A stretch of DNA of 64,000 nucleotides from Pseudomonas sp. MTM4 (lineage in GTDB: Bacteria; Pseudomonadota; Gammaproteobacteria; Pseudomonadales; Pseudomonadaceae), in NCBI RefSeq assembly GCF_019355055.1, contig NZ_CP048411.1:4139001-4203000 (forward strand), read 5' to 3'. The position numbers and the translations under genes are program-made. The notes beneath the pieces are model-generated. The model ran no database searches and was not told the origin of the DNA. It saw only the letters and a program-made list of their open reading frames with translations. Positions 17,459 to 26,393 of the stretch are shown one piece after another (position 1 is the stretch's first letter; every line of letters begins with the position of its first letter).

Positions 17459-18577
17459 TCACTTGGCTTCGGTCTTGGTGCCGTCCTGGTGCCATTCGTA
17501 AACCACGAAGTTGAAGTCCTTGAGGTCTCCCTTCTCGTCAAACGAGAGGTTGCCGGTCGGAGTATCGAAGGTGTTGCTGCGCAGCGCTTCGGCCACCTTG
17601 TCGGTGTCGGTGCTGCCAGCTTTCTCGATACCCTCGGCAATAACCTGGACTGCGGCGTAAGCGGGGAACACGAACGGGCCGCTCGGGTCCTGCTTCTTGG
17701 CCTTGAAGGCTTCGACCAGTTCCTGGTTGCGAGGATCCTGGTCGAAGGATTTCGGTAGGGTGACCAGCATGCCTTCGGAGGCTGCACCGGCGATTGCCGA
17801 AATTTCGGAGTTGCCGACGCCTTCAGGCCCCATGTAGCGCACGTTCAGGCCTTTTTCCTTGGACTGACGCAACAGCAGGCCCAGCTCCGGGTGGTAGCCG
17901 CCGTAATAGACGAAGTCGACACCGGCCTGCTTGAGCTTGGAGATCATCGAGGAGAAATCCTTGTCTCCGGCATTGATGCCTTCGAACACGCTGACCTTGA
18001 CGCCTTTCTCTTCTAGCGTCTGCTTGACTGCGGTGGCGATGCCCTCGCCGTACTGCTGTTTGTCGTGAATGACCGCAACGTTCTGCGGCTTGACGTGGTC
18101 GGCGATGTAATTACCGGCGGTCGGGCCCTGCAGGCTGTCCAGGCCAATGGTGCGGAAGATCAGTTCGTAACCGCGCGAGGTGATGTCCGGGCTGGTCGAG
18201 GCCGCGGTAATCATCAGAATGCCTTCGTCTTCGTAAATATCCGAGGCCGGCTGGGTCGAGCTGGAGCACAGGTGGCCGACCACGAAACTGATTTCGTCAT
18301 TGACGATCTTGTTGGCTACCGCAACCGCCTGCTTCGGGTCGCAGGCGTCGTCATACACGACGCCTTCCAGTTGTTGCCCGTTGACACCGCCCTTCTTGTT
18401 GATCTGCTCGATGGCCATCTGGGCACCGATGAATTGCATATCCCCGTACTGCGCGACGGCCCCCGTGACCGGACCGGCCAAACCGATCTTGATAGTGTCG
18501 GCGGCAAGCGTGTAGCTCGCGGCTCCCGTCAAAGCGATAGCCATGAAAAGTTTGGACAGACGCTGCTTGGTCATCAT
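17459..18577 (-). CDS. braC: Branched-chain amino acid binding protein BraC/LivJ
   Basis: A 372-residue periplasmic binding protein. The signal peptide ends TLAA before DTIKIGLAGPVTGAVAQYGD. The family wording GAQMAIEQINKKGGVNGQQL and VVGHLCSSSTQPASDIYEDE is unmistakable. It captures Leu, Ile, Val (and Ala or Thr in the Pseudomonas system) for the BraDEFG complex. Two consecutive ATGs at 18577 and 18574 are both possible; a GGAG site lies upstream. The first gene of the operon, promoter within 18578-18776. Confidence 0.95.
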   Translation of the reverse strand: MMTKQRLSKLFMAIALTGAASYTLAADTIKIGLAGPVTGAVAQYGDMQFIGAQMAIEQINKKGGVNGQQLEGVVYDDACDPKQAVAVANKIVNDEISFVVGHLCSSSTQPASDIYEDEGILMITAASTSPDITSRGYELIFRTIGLDSLQGPTAGNYIADHVKPQNVAVIHDKQQYGEGIATAVKQTLEEKGVKVSVFEGINAGDKDFSSMISKLKQAGVDFVYYGGYHPELGLLLRQSKEKGLNVRYMGPEGVGNSEISAIAGAASEGMLVTLPKSFDQDPRNQELVEAFKAKKQDPSGPFVFPAYAAVQVIAEGIEKAGSTDTDKVAEALRSNTFDTPTGNLSFDEKGDLKDFNFVVYEWHQDGTKTEAK

Positions 18578-18776
18578 TTGCGCTCCAATTGCATATTATT
18601 GTTTGAATCCTGCTGGCTGCAGTGTCGTTAAGGGGCAAACGTCCCCAAACGGTACGGCAACTGTACCGGCACAGTGTAGAAGCGTCAGCACCTATTTGCA
18701 CAGTCAGGAATTCGATCTCGTTTGATGAGATTTACCCGGGCGCTATCATTGCGCCCTTTCGAAACGGGTGAGTCTC

Positions 18777-19094
18777 ATGAGCGAAGTACCAAGCACTCTC
18801 TATGCCAAGCTGCTGGGCGAAACCGCGTCGATCTCGTGGCACGAATTACAGCCTTTTTTCGCTCGGGGCGCTCTGTTGCGCGTCGCCAGCGACTTCGACC
18901 TGATCGAGGCCGCGCAGGCCGTGGCACAGGACGACCGGGAAAAGGTGGCTGCATGGCTGGCTTCAGGCCATATCGCCAAGCTCGAGGTCGGGCAGGCGCA
19001 GGACTGGCTGGAGCGGGATCCGCCACTATGGGCTGTGGTCGTTGCGCCCTGGGTGCTGGTGCAGGAACGGGCGGCGAAGCCCAGTCTGCACTGA
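18777..19094 (+). CDS. DUF2288 family protein
   Basis: A 105-residue soluble protein. Family wording: LYAKLLGETASISWHELQPF, FARGALLRVASDFDLIEAA, then REKVAAWLASGHIAKL and WAVVVAPWVLVQE. It matches the small DUF2288 family of proteobacteria and cyanobacteria, of unknown function. ATG 18777 is preferred to a GTG three codons upstream. It is divergent from braC and converges with the transporter genes that follow. Confidence 0.8.
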   Translation: MSEVPSTLYAKLLGETASISWHELQPFFARGALLRVASDFDLIEAAQAVAQDDREKVAAWLASGHIAKLEVGQAQDWLERDPPLWAVVVAPWVLVQERAAKPSLH

Positions 19095-19157
19095 TCCGGA
19101 GCCTGTTCTCGTTTCGCTGGGAACGCGCCGGAGCCTGCTCCGGCGCCGGCCAAACGC

Positions 19158-19925
19158 CTAGCCACGCACCCAGCGCATCCTCACCCAGCCGCTCAAGGCG
19201 TCCACCGCCAGCACCATCAGCAGCATCGCCAGGATGACCGTTGACGCCTGGGCTTGCTGGAACAGGCTGAGGCTCATGTAAAGCATCTGCCCCAGGCCGC
19301 CGGCGCCGACGAAACCGAGCACACTGGCCATGCGGATGTTGTTTTCCCAGCGATACAGGCTGTAGGCGATTAGTTGCGGCCACAGGACGGGCAAAGTGCC
19401 GTAGCAGAAGGCGCTGATGCGATCGCTGCCTGAAAGCCGCAACGCCTCGGCGGGAGCGCTCGGGGTGTTTTCCAGGGCTTCGGCGAATAGCCGTCCCAAT
19501 ACGCCAGCGGTGTGCAGCGCCAGGGCCAGAGTGCCGGCATTCGGCCCCAGGCCAGCCGCCAGTACCATCAGCGCCGCCCATACCAGCTCGGGAATGGCTC
19601 GCAATGCGTTGAGTAGCAGTCTGGAGAGACCCTTGCCGAGTAACCCGAAACGTCCAGACGCTGGTAACGCCAATGCCAAGCCGAGTATTGCGGCCAACAG
19701 CGTGCCGATCGCTGACATCGCCAGGGTTTCCATCGCGGCATAGCCAATCGCGCGCAGGTGGACCGGTGATAAATCCGGTTCGAGGAAGCCCGACGCATAC
19801 TCGGCCATCTGTCCCAGACCGTCGCGGCTGAACAGTGCACTGGCTTCGAGCTGCAGAAAGACGAACGAGCCGATCACCGCTGCGATCAGCAACAACGGCA
19901 AGGCATAGCGCGACAGTGCCTTCAC
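19158..19925 (-). CDS. PhnE-like ABC transporter permease (second)
   Basis: A 255-residue permease of the PhnE family: six hydrophobic segments and the coupling motif EALENTPSAPAEALRLSGSD, followed by [20 protein letters not shown]. It is paralogous to the next gene and overlaps it by four bases. The two permeases, ATPase and binding protein form one unit (22525 to 19158), as in phosphonate-type importers with two different permeases. Confidence 0.88.
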   Translation of the reverse strand: MKALSRYALPLLLIAAVIGSFVFLQLEASALFSRDGLGQMAEYASGFLEPDLSPVHLRAIGYAAMETLAMSAIGTLLAAILGLALALPASGRFGLLGKGLSRLLLNALRAIPELVWAALMVLAAGLGPNAGTLALALHTAGVLGRLFAEALENTPSAPAEALRLSGSDRISAFCYGTLPVLWPQLIAYSLYRWENNIRMASVLGFVGAGGLGQMLYMSLSLFQQAQASTVILAMLLMVLAVDALSGWVRMRWVRG

Positions 19926-20755
19926 ACGAACCTCCGGCGCAGCAACTGGCTGATCAGGTCCGCCATCAGCACCAGGGCCAGGAAGGTCAACAGCATGCTG
20001 GCCACTTCACCACCGGCGAACATGCGCATCGATAAGTCCAGCTGCTGGCCTAGCCCGCCGGCGCCGACGAAGCCCATCACCACCGAAGCGCGAATCGCGC
20101 ATTCCCAGCGGTAAACGGTGTAGGAGAGCATTTCACCCGCCGCTTGTGGCAGCACGCCATAGGCGAAGGCCTGCAGTCGCGAACCCCCGCCGCCGAGCAG
20201 CGCACGCGTGGGCAGCGGATCGACTGATTCGAAGATTTCCGCATAGACCTTGCCGAGCATGCCGGCATAAGTGATGGCGATGGCCAGTACCCCGGCGGTC
20301 GGGCCGAGGCCCACCGCGCGGACGAACAGCAGTGCCCATACGATCTCCGGCACGCTGCGCAGCACGATCAGCAGACCACGCACCGGCCAGCGCAGTGACT
20401 GCGCCCACCAGTGCGGCCGCCCGCCGCGGCTGATGGCCGAGATCGACAAGGCGCGTGTGGCCAGGATGGCGCACGGCAGCGCCACGACCAGCGCCAACGT
20501 CATGCCAGCGGTTGCGATGGCGAGCGTCTCCCACGTGGCTTGCCACAACAGGAGCAGGAAATCTTCGTCGTGCGCCGGCGGCCAGAAGCCGGAAAGGAAT
20601 ACCGCCATGGTGTCGGCGTTGCTGCCGTCGAATAGCACGCTGAGGTCCAGCTCGCTCAGCGACAGGCCCGGCCACAGCAAGGCCAGAGCCAACAGAGTCA
20701 CCAGCAGACGCGGCCCGGCGGCTGGGTCGCGCTGTGCGATGGCAGGGTTCAGCAT
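19922..20755 (-). CDS. PhnE-like ABC transporter permease (first)
   Basis: A 277-residue inner-membrane permease. The PhnE coupling region is [20 protein letters not shown], with [20 protein letters not shown] downstream. The N-terminal third carries an extra segment ([20 protein letters not shown]). Its start overlaps the end of the ATPase gene by 7 bases. Works as a hetero-dimer with the product of the following gene. Confidence 0.88.
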   Translation of the reverse strand: MLNPAIAQRDPAAGPRLLVTLLALALLWPGLSLSELDLSVLFDGSNADTMAVFLSGFWPPAHDEDFLLLLWQATWETLAIATAGMTLALVVALPCAILATRALSISAISRGGRPHWWAQSLRWPVRGLLIVLRSVPEIVWALLFVRAVGLGPTAGVLAIAITYAGMLGKVYAEIFESVDPLPTRALLGGGGSRLQAFAYGVLPQAAGEMLSYTVYRWECAIRASVVMGFVGAGGLGQQLDLSMRMFAGGEVASMLLTFLALVLMADLISQLLRRRFV

Positions 20756-21609
20756 CGTGGAACGTGCAACGGCTGGCCGGGCAAGGACAGAGGCGCTTGT
20801 TCATTGCCCAGCTGCTCGTTGGCATAGAGCGCCTCGAGCTCGGCTGGCGTCACGTCCGTCGAGGCCTTGTCGAACAGGATGCGTCCCGCACGCACGCCGA
20901 TAACACGCGGGAAGTGCTCAAGCGCCAGCTCTACCGCGTGCAAGCTGGCGACCAAAGTTGCCTGGCGGCGCGTGGCTTCGCTGTTGAGCACATTCAGCGA
21001 GTATGCGGCGAGCACCGGGTCCATCGCCGAGACGGGCTCGTCGGCGAGGATGAGCGTCGGGCTCTGATACAGCGCGCGGGCGATGCCGACGCGCTGCAGC
21101 TGGCCGCCGGAAAGCTGATCGCAGCGCTCGTAGAGTTTGTCGGCCAGATCCAGTTGAGCCAATGCCTGTGCCGCGCCTTCCTTGTCCAGCGGATAGACCA
21201 GGCTGAGCAGGCTGCGCCCCAGCGACCATTGCCCCAGGCGACCGGCTAGCACCGAGGTGATGACGCGCTGACGCGGCGGCAACGGTGGTGCCTGGTGAAT
21301 CAGTCCGATACGGGCGCGGAGTCCCTGCCGGGCGCTAGTCGACAGCGACCAAGGCCGGCATCCGAGCAGCTCCAGCCGGCCAGTACTTGGCGGTAGATGA
21401 GTCGCGAGCAGACGCAGCAACGTGGTTTTGCCCGCACCGGAAGGTCCGATGAGGGCAATTCGCTCGCCTTTGAAGATCTGCAGATCGAGATCACGCAGCG
21501 CGACATGGCCGTTGGCGTGTCGATAGCTCGCGCCCGATAGCGTCAGGACAGGCTCGGCGCTGCTCGTGCATGTCGTCAGCAGCGCCGAACTCGATGTTGA
21601 ATGGCTCAT
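20749..21609 (-). CDS. PhnC-like ABC transporter ATP-binding protein
   Basis: About 286 residues from ATG 21609 ([11 protein letters not shown]); a 12-codon upstream extension to 21645 is possible but less likely. Walker A is GPSGAGKTT, the signature [20 protein letters not shown], Walker [17 protein letters not shown]. It is the energising subunit of the phosphonate/selenate-type importer. Some positions deviate from typical PhnC, consistent with the non-phosphonate subgroup. Confidence 0.88.
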   Translation of the reverse strand: MSHSTSSSALLTTCTSSAEPVLTLSGASYRHANGHVALRDLDLQIFKGERIALIGPSGAGKTTLLRLLATHLPPSTGRLELLGCRPWSLSTSARQGLRARIGLIHQAPPLPPRQRVITSVLAGRLGQWSLGRSLLSLVYPLDKEGAAQALAQLDLADKLYERCDQLSGGQLQRVGIARALYQSPTLILADEPVSAMDPVLAAYSLNVLNSEATRRQATLVASLHAVELALEHFPRVIGVRAGRILFDKASTDVTPAELEALYANEQLGNEQAPLSLPGQPLHVPRC

Positions 21610-21673
21610 TCCGACCTGCCTGCTTGCCGCTCTCCAAACGCCCACAGGGCCGTTGCAGAACGGCCGGCAAGGC

Positions 21674-22525
21674 TCACTTCAGCAGGCCAGCGGCGCGCGC
21701 TGCTTCCTCGATGCCCTTGTAGTTTTCCGGGCGGGTCTCGATGAAGCGGCTGGCAGCCTGCAGGTCGAGAATTTTCTTGTGCTCCGGATTCGCCGGATCG
21801 AGTTCGAGGAATGCGGTCTTGATCTTTTCGACTAGCTCTGTATCGAGGTTGCCGCGCACCGTCCAGTTGTAGTCGTAGTAAGGCGGCGTCGTGGAGATCA
21901 CGCGGACCTTGTCGGTATCGACCTTTCCAGCGGCGACCAGCTTGTCCCAGACCGAGGCGTTGAGCACGCCGGCATCGGCCTTGCCCGCCTCAACCCAGGC
22001 GGCGGTGGCATCATGTGCGCCGGAGTAGGCGATGCGCTTGAAGAACTGCTCGGGATCGATGCCGTCCTTGATCATGAAATAGCGCGGCATCAGGCTGCCG
22101 GACGTCGACGACACGGAGCCGAAGGCGAACGTCTTGCCCTTGAGATCCTGCAGGGTTTTCACTTCGGGATCGGCGGTGATGAATTTGCTTGTGAATTTCT
22201 CGTCCTGCTCACGCTGCACCAGAGGAATCGCATCGCCGGTCTTAAGGCGGGTCTGGACGAAGGTGAACCCGCCAAGCCAGGCCAGGTCGAGGCGGTCAGC
22301 AGCCAGGGATTCGACCACGGCGGCGTAATCGGACACCGGGGTGAACTTCACCGGCATGCCCAGCTGTTTTTCGAGGTATTGGCCCAGCGGCTCGAACTTG
22401 CGGATCAGCTCGGTCGGCGCTTCATCGGGGATCGCCGATACACGAAGGGTTTCGGCGGCATGTGAGGTGGCAAAAGACAGGGAAATGGCAAGGCCGGCGA
22501 CGGCTGCCAGGGAGCGCTTCAACAT
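21674..22525 (-). CDS. PhnD-like periplasmic binding protein (phosphonate or putative selenate type)
   Basis: A 283-residue binding protein. ATG 22525 ([11 protein letters not shown]) with a GGAGAA site is preferred to an upstream start. The signal peptide ends SHAA before [20 protein letters not shown]. The [20 protein letters not shown] stretch and [20 protein letters not shown] place it in the PhnD superfamily; the wording recalls the subgroup annotated as putative selenate-binding. No phosphonate-cleaving genes lie nearby, which argues against a classical phosphonate operon. Ligand unproven. Confidence 0.82.
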   Translation of the reverse strand: MLKRSLAAVAGLAISLSFATSHAAETLRVSAIPDEAPTELIRKFEPLGQYLEKQLGMPVKFTPVSDYAAVVESLAADRLDLAWLGGFTFVQTRLKTGDAIPLVQREQDEKFTSKFITADPEVKTLQDLKGKTFAFGSVSSTSGSLMPRYFMIKDGIDPEQFFKRIAYSGAHDATAAWVEAGKADAGVLNASVWDKLVAAGKVDTDKVRVISTTPPYYDYNWTVRGNLDTELVEKIKTAFLELDPANPEHKKILDLQAASRFIETRPENYKGIEEAARAAGLLK

Positions 22526-22735
22526 TGTGGTTCTCCGGTTCAATAGCGGAAAAAGCGCGCGGATTATAGAGCTAGACCGATGCGCAGGGGCAAGTGTCTG
22601 GCAGTTGGCTGGCTGCGACGAGCCTGGTCGCTCGCACCGCCTGTAAGCATCGCGACTGTCTGGCTAAGGAAATTTTGTGATTCAGTTCTCCGTTGCACTA
22701 GAATCCGCGCCCTCCTCGGATGATGGCTTATTGCT

Positions 22736-23053
22736 ATGGAACAGCAACGAGACAAACGTACGCTTCACTCTCTTCGCAAACACATCGACGAACTCCTAGC
22801 GACCGGTGCGACGATCATCGCGCGTGATCCGGTGACGCTGGTCAGCGAAGGCCAGACGCTCAAGGTCAGGCACGGGATGCTCGTCGGCCATTCCGGCTTG
22901 CTCGATCTGGTCGAGCCGCTCACCGATCACCAGTGGCCGGATGCCCTGCGGCAGATGGCGATCGATCTGTGCATTCAACAATTGGATGAAGCGATCCGTG
23001 CGCTGGAGAACGAGGCCGTCGTGATGGCGTCGGAGCCGGCGAACGACGGCTAG
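22736..23053 (+). CDS. Hypothetical protein, 105 residues
   Basis: Not recognised. A soluble, slightly acidic protein with no signal peptide or membrane segment: MEQQRDKRTLHSLRKHIDEL at the start, a central small-domain-like region (VTLVSEGQTLKVRHGMLVGH), and a C-terminal helix (QMAIDLCIQQLDEAIRALEN). Codon use resembles the neighbours, so it is probably real. It is divergent from the PhnD-like gene and 99 bases upstream of the M4 protease gene. Confidence 0.6.
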   Translation: MEQQRDKRTLHSLRKHIDELLATGATIIARDPVTLVSEGQTLKVRHGMLVGHSGLLDLVEPLTDHQWPDALRQMAIDLCIQQLDEAIRALENEAVVMASEPANDG

Positions 23054-23152
23054 ACTCAAGAAAATATCCAGGCAACGAAACGTAGCGGACAGGGCCTGAT
23101 CAGATATGCACGGATGCAGCCTGCGTTCGTGTCGTATTAAAGGGGGTTTTGC

Positions 23153-24208
23153 ATGTTCGTTCGGAGCTCGCACCACGGCTTCATCCCGCCCTATATCCTC
23201 AGGCGCATCGTCGACAACGGCTCGCAGCGCCAGCGTGATCGAGCGCTGGGGACGCTGGCTCACGTGCGCAACCTGTTGCCCAATCCGGGGCCGCCCAATC
23301 GCCAGCCGATGGCCAGCGTATTGCCCGAGCGTGGCCGGCCAGGCGAGCCGCGGCGCAGCGTTCACGATGCCCAGCAACAGATGGTGCTGCCTGGTGTGCT
23401 CGCGCGAATCGAAGGCCAGCCGCCGGTCGCCGATGCGGCGGTGGACGAGGCTTACGATGCGCTCGGCACGACCCACGAATTTTTCTGGCAGGTGTTTGGC
23501 CGGGACTCGATCGACAACCACGGCTTCCCGCTGATCGGCACGGTGCACTATGGCGTCGATTACGAGAACGCCTTCTGGAATGGCGCGCAGATGGTGTTCG
23601 GGGATGGCGATGGCGAAATCTTCAATCGCTTCACCCTCTCGCTGGATGTAGTGGCTCATGAGCTAGCCCATGGCGTGACCGAAAGCGAGGCGGGGCTGGT
23701 GTACTTCAATCAGTCGGGCGCGCTGAACGAATCGGTTTCGGATGTGTTTGGCGTGCTGGTACGACAGTTCAGCCTGAAGCAGACGGCGGATCAGGCCGAC
23801 TGGCTGATTGGTGCCGAGCTGCTGACCGATCGTGTGCAAGGCTCGGCGCTGCGCTCGATGGCCAATCCCGGCAGCGCCTATGACGATCCTTTGCTGGGCA
23901 AGGACCCGCAGCCTGGGCACATGAATGATTTCATCGACACCCGTGACGACAACGGCGGCGTGCATCTGAACTCCGGCATCCCCAACCGCGCGTTTTATCT
24001 GGCCGCGACCGCCCTGGGTGGCTACGCCTGGGAGAAGGCCGGACGCATCTGGTACGACACGCTGTGCGACCGGCGCCTGGCCAACGACGCGGATTTTTCC
24101 GCATTTGCCCAGTTGACCGTGGACAACGCGACCGTTCGTTTCGGCGCGGGCGGTAACGAAGAGCGGGCTGTCGTGCAGGCTTGGGCGGCTGTGGGCGTGA
24201 ATCCCTGA
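23153..24208 (+). CDS. Protealysin-like M4 metallopeptidase
   Basis: A 351-residue thermolysin-family protease. The zinc site is H169-E170-x2-H173 (VVAHELAHGVTE) with E193 as third ligand (GALNESVSDVFG), and the later histidine region is DNGGVHLNSGIPNRAFYLAA. It lacks a signal peptide and the long FTP/PepSY propeptide; instead the short N-terminus has the HGFIPPYILRRI pattern of protealysins, whose propeptide is about 50 residues. Protealysins are cytoplasmic or released without a Sec signal. The next gene, 14 bases away, encodes a likely emfourin inhibitor. Confidence 0.9.
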   Translation: MFVRSSHHGFIPPYILRRIVDNGSQRQRDRALGTLAHVRNLLPNPGPPNRQPMASVLPERGRPGEPRRSVHDAQQQMVLPGVLARIEGQPPVADAAVDEAYDALGTTHEFFWQVFGRDSIDNHGFPLIGTVHYGVDYENAFWNGAQMVFGDGDGEIFNRFTLSLDVVAHELAHGVTESEAGLVYFNQSGALNESVSDVFGVLVRQFSLKQTADQADWLIGAELLTDRVQGSALRSMANPGSAYDDPLLGKDPQPGHMNDFIDTRDDNGGVHLNSGIPNRAFYLAATALGGYAWEKAGRIWYDTLCDRRLANDADFSAFAQLTVDNATVRFGAGGNEERAVVQAWAAVGVNP

Positions 24209-24222
24209 TTGAGGAGACGTGC

Positions 24223-24546
24223 ATGAAACAGTTACCGGCATTGGATTCGGACGCGACCATTCGCCTGTCGCGGCAAGGCGGCTTTGCCGCGATACAGGCG
24301 CTCAGCCGTCCACGCGAAATAGACTTCGCCAGTTGTAACGAGCAGCAGCGCCAGCAAATCTGCTCCGTTCTCGAAGGTTGCCTGCCGTTGGCGACTTCTC
24401 CCAGCGGGCAAGGCGACCGCCGCTATTACCAGATCGAATTGCGCTTCAGGCAGCATGACAACGACGACGAAATGGTGATCCAGGTGCCGGAGGAGCGGGC
24501 ACCCGGTGAGTTGGTGCGGCTCTGGGACAAGGGTGAGGTGCTCTGA
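24223..24546 (+). CDS. Emfourin-like M4 protease inhibitor
   Basis: A 107-residue cytosolic protein (MKQLPALDSDATIRLSRQGG) with the emfourin-style start, in which a short strand with the RxGGFA wording precedes the fold. ATG 24223 has a strong GAGGAG site. Emfourins are slow-tight inhibitors encoded beside protealysin genes; position, length, and the two-gene arrangement agree. The assignment rests on context plus a short N-terminal pattern, so it is strong but not certain. Confidence 0.75.
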   Translation: MKQLPALDSDATIRLSRQGGFAAIQALSRPREIDFASCNEQQRQQICSVLEGCLPLATSPSGQGDRRYYQIELRFRQHDNDDEMVIQVPEERAPGELVRLWDKGEVL

Positions 24547-24601
24547 GCGCGACTTGGCCGCCCGGGCTAGAATCGGCCCTCTCTCATTCAGGAGCCAAAC
24601 C

Positions 24602-25489
24602 ATGTCCGAACTGCCTTCCATCGCCTTTGCCGGCATCGGCCTGATGGGTCTGCGTATGTGTCGCCGGCTGATTGCCGCCGGTTATCCGCTAACGGTATGG
24701 AACCGTTCGCCGGAAAAATGCGCGCCCCTCGTCGAAGCCGGTGCGCGGCAGGTGAGCACGCCGGCCGAGCTCTGCGCGGCTGCTGATGTGGTGTTGCTGT
24801 GTCTGGCCGATACCTCAGTCGTGCGCGAGGTGGTGTTCGGCGCGGGTGGCATCGTTGAAGGGGCGCGAGCGGGGCAAGTGCTGGTCGATCATTCCAGCCT
24901 GGAACCGGCGGCCACGCGCGCCATGGCCGCCGAGCTGGAGTCGCGTGGCGGCATGCGCTGGATCGATGCGCCGGTATCTGGCGGCACCGCTGGCGCCGAG
25001 GCGGGCAGCCTGGCGATCATGGCTGGCGGGCGTGACGAGGACGTCGAGCGGGTCCGACCGATCCTGATGCAGCTGGGGCAGCGACTGACGCGCATGGGCG
25101 GGGTCGGTGCGGGGCAGGTGACCAAGGCCTGCAACCAAATGATCGTCGCTTGCAATGCGCTGGTCATCGCCGAAGTCGTGGCGCTGGCCGAGCGTTCCGG
25201 TGTCGATGCGAGTCTGATCGCGCCGGCACTGGCTGGCGGTTTCGCCGACTCCAAGCCGCTGCAGATTCTCGCCCCGCAGATGGCCAGCAGTGAGTTCGAG
25301 CCGATCAAATGGCACGTGCGCACCCTGCTCAAGGACCTCGACACCGCCGTCCAGCTTTCCCGCGAAGAGGGCAGCGCCACGCCAATGACCGGGCTGGCCG
25401 CGCAGCTGATGCGCCTGCATGGCAGTCAGGGTCATCTCGAGCAGGACCCGGCGACCCTGGTGCGGATGTACCGGGAGCAGAGCCAATGA
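24602..25489 (+). CDS. Beta-hydroxyacid dehydrogenase family (tartronate semialdehyde reductase-like)
   Basis: A 295-residue NAD(P)-dependent dehydrogenase. The Rossmann start is IAFAGIGLMGLRMCRRLIAA; the substrate-site segment is DAPVSGGTAGAEAGSLAIMA; the catalytic Lys lies in QVTKACNQMIVACN. GlxR-type enzymes reduce tartronate semialdehyde to glycerate; relatives act on threonate or 3-hydroxyisobutyrate. The next gene, overlapping by four bases, is a hydroxypyruvate isomerase family member, which supports the glyoxylate/tartronate route or the tetronate route. No glyoxylate carboligase is present here. ATG 24602 follows CAGGAG. Confidence 0.85.
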   Translation: MSELPSIAFAGIGLMGLRMCRRLIAAGYPLTVWNRSPEKCAPLVEAGARQVSTPAELCAAADVVLLCLADTSVVREVVFGAGGIVEGARAGQVLVDHSSLEPAATRAMAAELESRGGMRWIDAPVSGGTAGAEAGSLAIMAGGRDEDVERVRPILMQLGQRLTRMGGVGAGQVTKACNQMIVACNALVIAEVVALAERSGVDASLIAPALAGGFADSKPLQILAPQMASSEFEPIKWHVRTLLKDLDTAVQLSREEGSATPMTGLAAQLMRLHGSQGHLEQDPATLVRMYREQSQ

Positions 25490-26268
25490 AAATCGCCGCC
25501 AACCTGTCCATGCTGTTCAACGAGCTGCCGCTGGCCGAACGCATCATGGCGGCGTGTGTTGCCGGTTTCGATGGCGTGGAGATTCAGTTTCCCTACGAAC
25601 TGCCGGCGATCCACCTCAAGGAGGTGCTCGAGCGTGCCGGCTTGCCGTTGGTGCTGATCAACCTGCCAGCCGGCGATTTCATGCAGGGAGGCGCCGGTCT
25701 GGCTGCGGCCCCGGCGCGTCAGCAGGACTTCGATGCGGCGCTGCAGGAAGCCCTGACCTACGCGGCGATGGCGCGACCGGCGTGCGTCAACGTGTTGCCG
25801 GGGCGGCTGGCCGAGGGCGTCACGCGCGAGCAGGCGTTGGAAACGCTGGTTCAGAATCTGCGCAAGAGTGCCGAAGCCTTCGCGTTGCTCGGTGTGCGCG
25901 TGGTGTGCGAGGCGATCAACCCGCTGGATATGCCGGGTTTCCTGATCAATACCCCTGAGCATCTGCACGCCTTGCTGGAGCGCGTTGATCACCCCAACTG
26001 CCAAGCGCAGCTGGACCTGTACCACATGGCGCGACAAGGGCTCGATATCGCCGCCGGGATCAGGCTTCTGGGTCCGCGCATCGGCCATGTGCAGTTCGCC
26101 GACTGCCCCGGGCGCGGCGCACCGGGTAGCGGCGAGGTGGCATTCGCGAGTCTGATCGAAGCGCTGCGTGGGACGGGTTACGACGGTTGGCTGGCAGCGG
26201 AGTATCGGCCCGATGGGCAGGACACCGCAGCAGGCCTGGGCTGGTTGGCGGAGTGGCGGCAGCATTGA
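25486..26268 (+). CDS. Hydroxypyruvate isomerase family protein (Hyi/OtnI-like)
   Basis: A 260-residue TIM-barrel isomerase. Visible family segments: ANLSMLFNELPLAERIMAAC, GFDGVEIQFPYE, VVCEAINPLDMPGFLINTPE, QLDLYHMARQG, HVQFADCPGRGAPGSGEV. Metal/catalytic Glu residues fall in CEAINP and in AAEYRPDG. Hyi interconverts hydroxypyruvate and tartronate semialdehyde; OtnI relatives isomerise 2-oxo-tetronate. It overlaps the dehydrogenase gene by four bases (ATGA) and is followed by an MFS transporter. Confidence 0.88.
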   Translation: MKIAANLSMLFNELPLAERIMAACVAGFDGVEIQFPYELPAIHLKEVLERAGLPLVLINLPAGDFMQGGAGLAAAPARQQDFDAALQEALTYAAMARPACVNVLPGRLAEGVTREQALETLVQNLRKSAEAFALLGVRVVCEAINPLDMPGFLINTPEHLHALLERVDHPNCQAQLDLYHMARQGLDIAAGIRLLGPRIGHVQFADCPGRGAPGSGEVAFASLIEALRGTGYDGWLAAEYRPDGQDTAAGLGWLAEWRQH

Positions 26269-26393
26269 TGCCATCGCCCGGCATAAGCGGGAATGATGTT
26301 GACAGACAGAAGCGTGAAGGAGCTCTAGAGTCATTCGCGGGAGAGCCGATTGACACCATGGTCGGCCTATAACAATAAATCGAGAGCGACGTC

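Noticed and set aside
19158..22525. Classical phosphonate utilisation operon
   Set aside because: Only the importer is present; no phnF-P lyase genes or phosphonatase are nearby.
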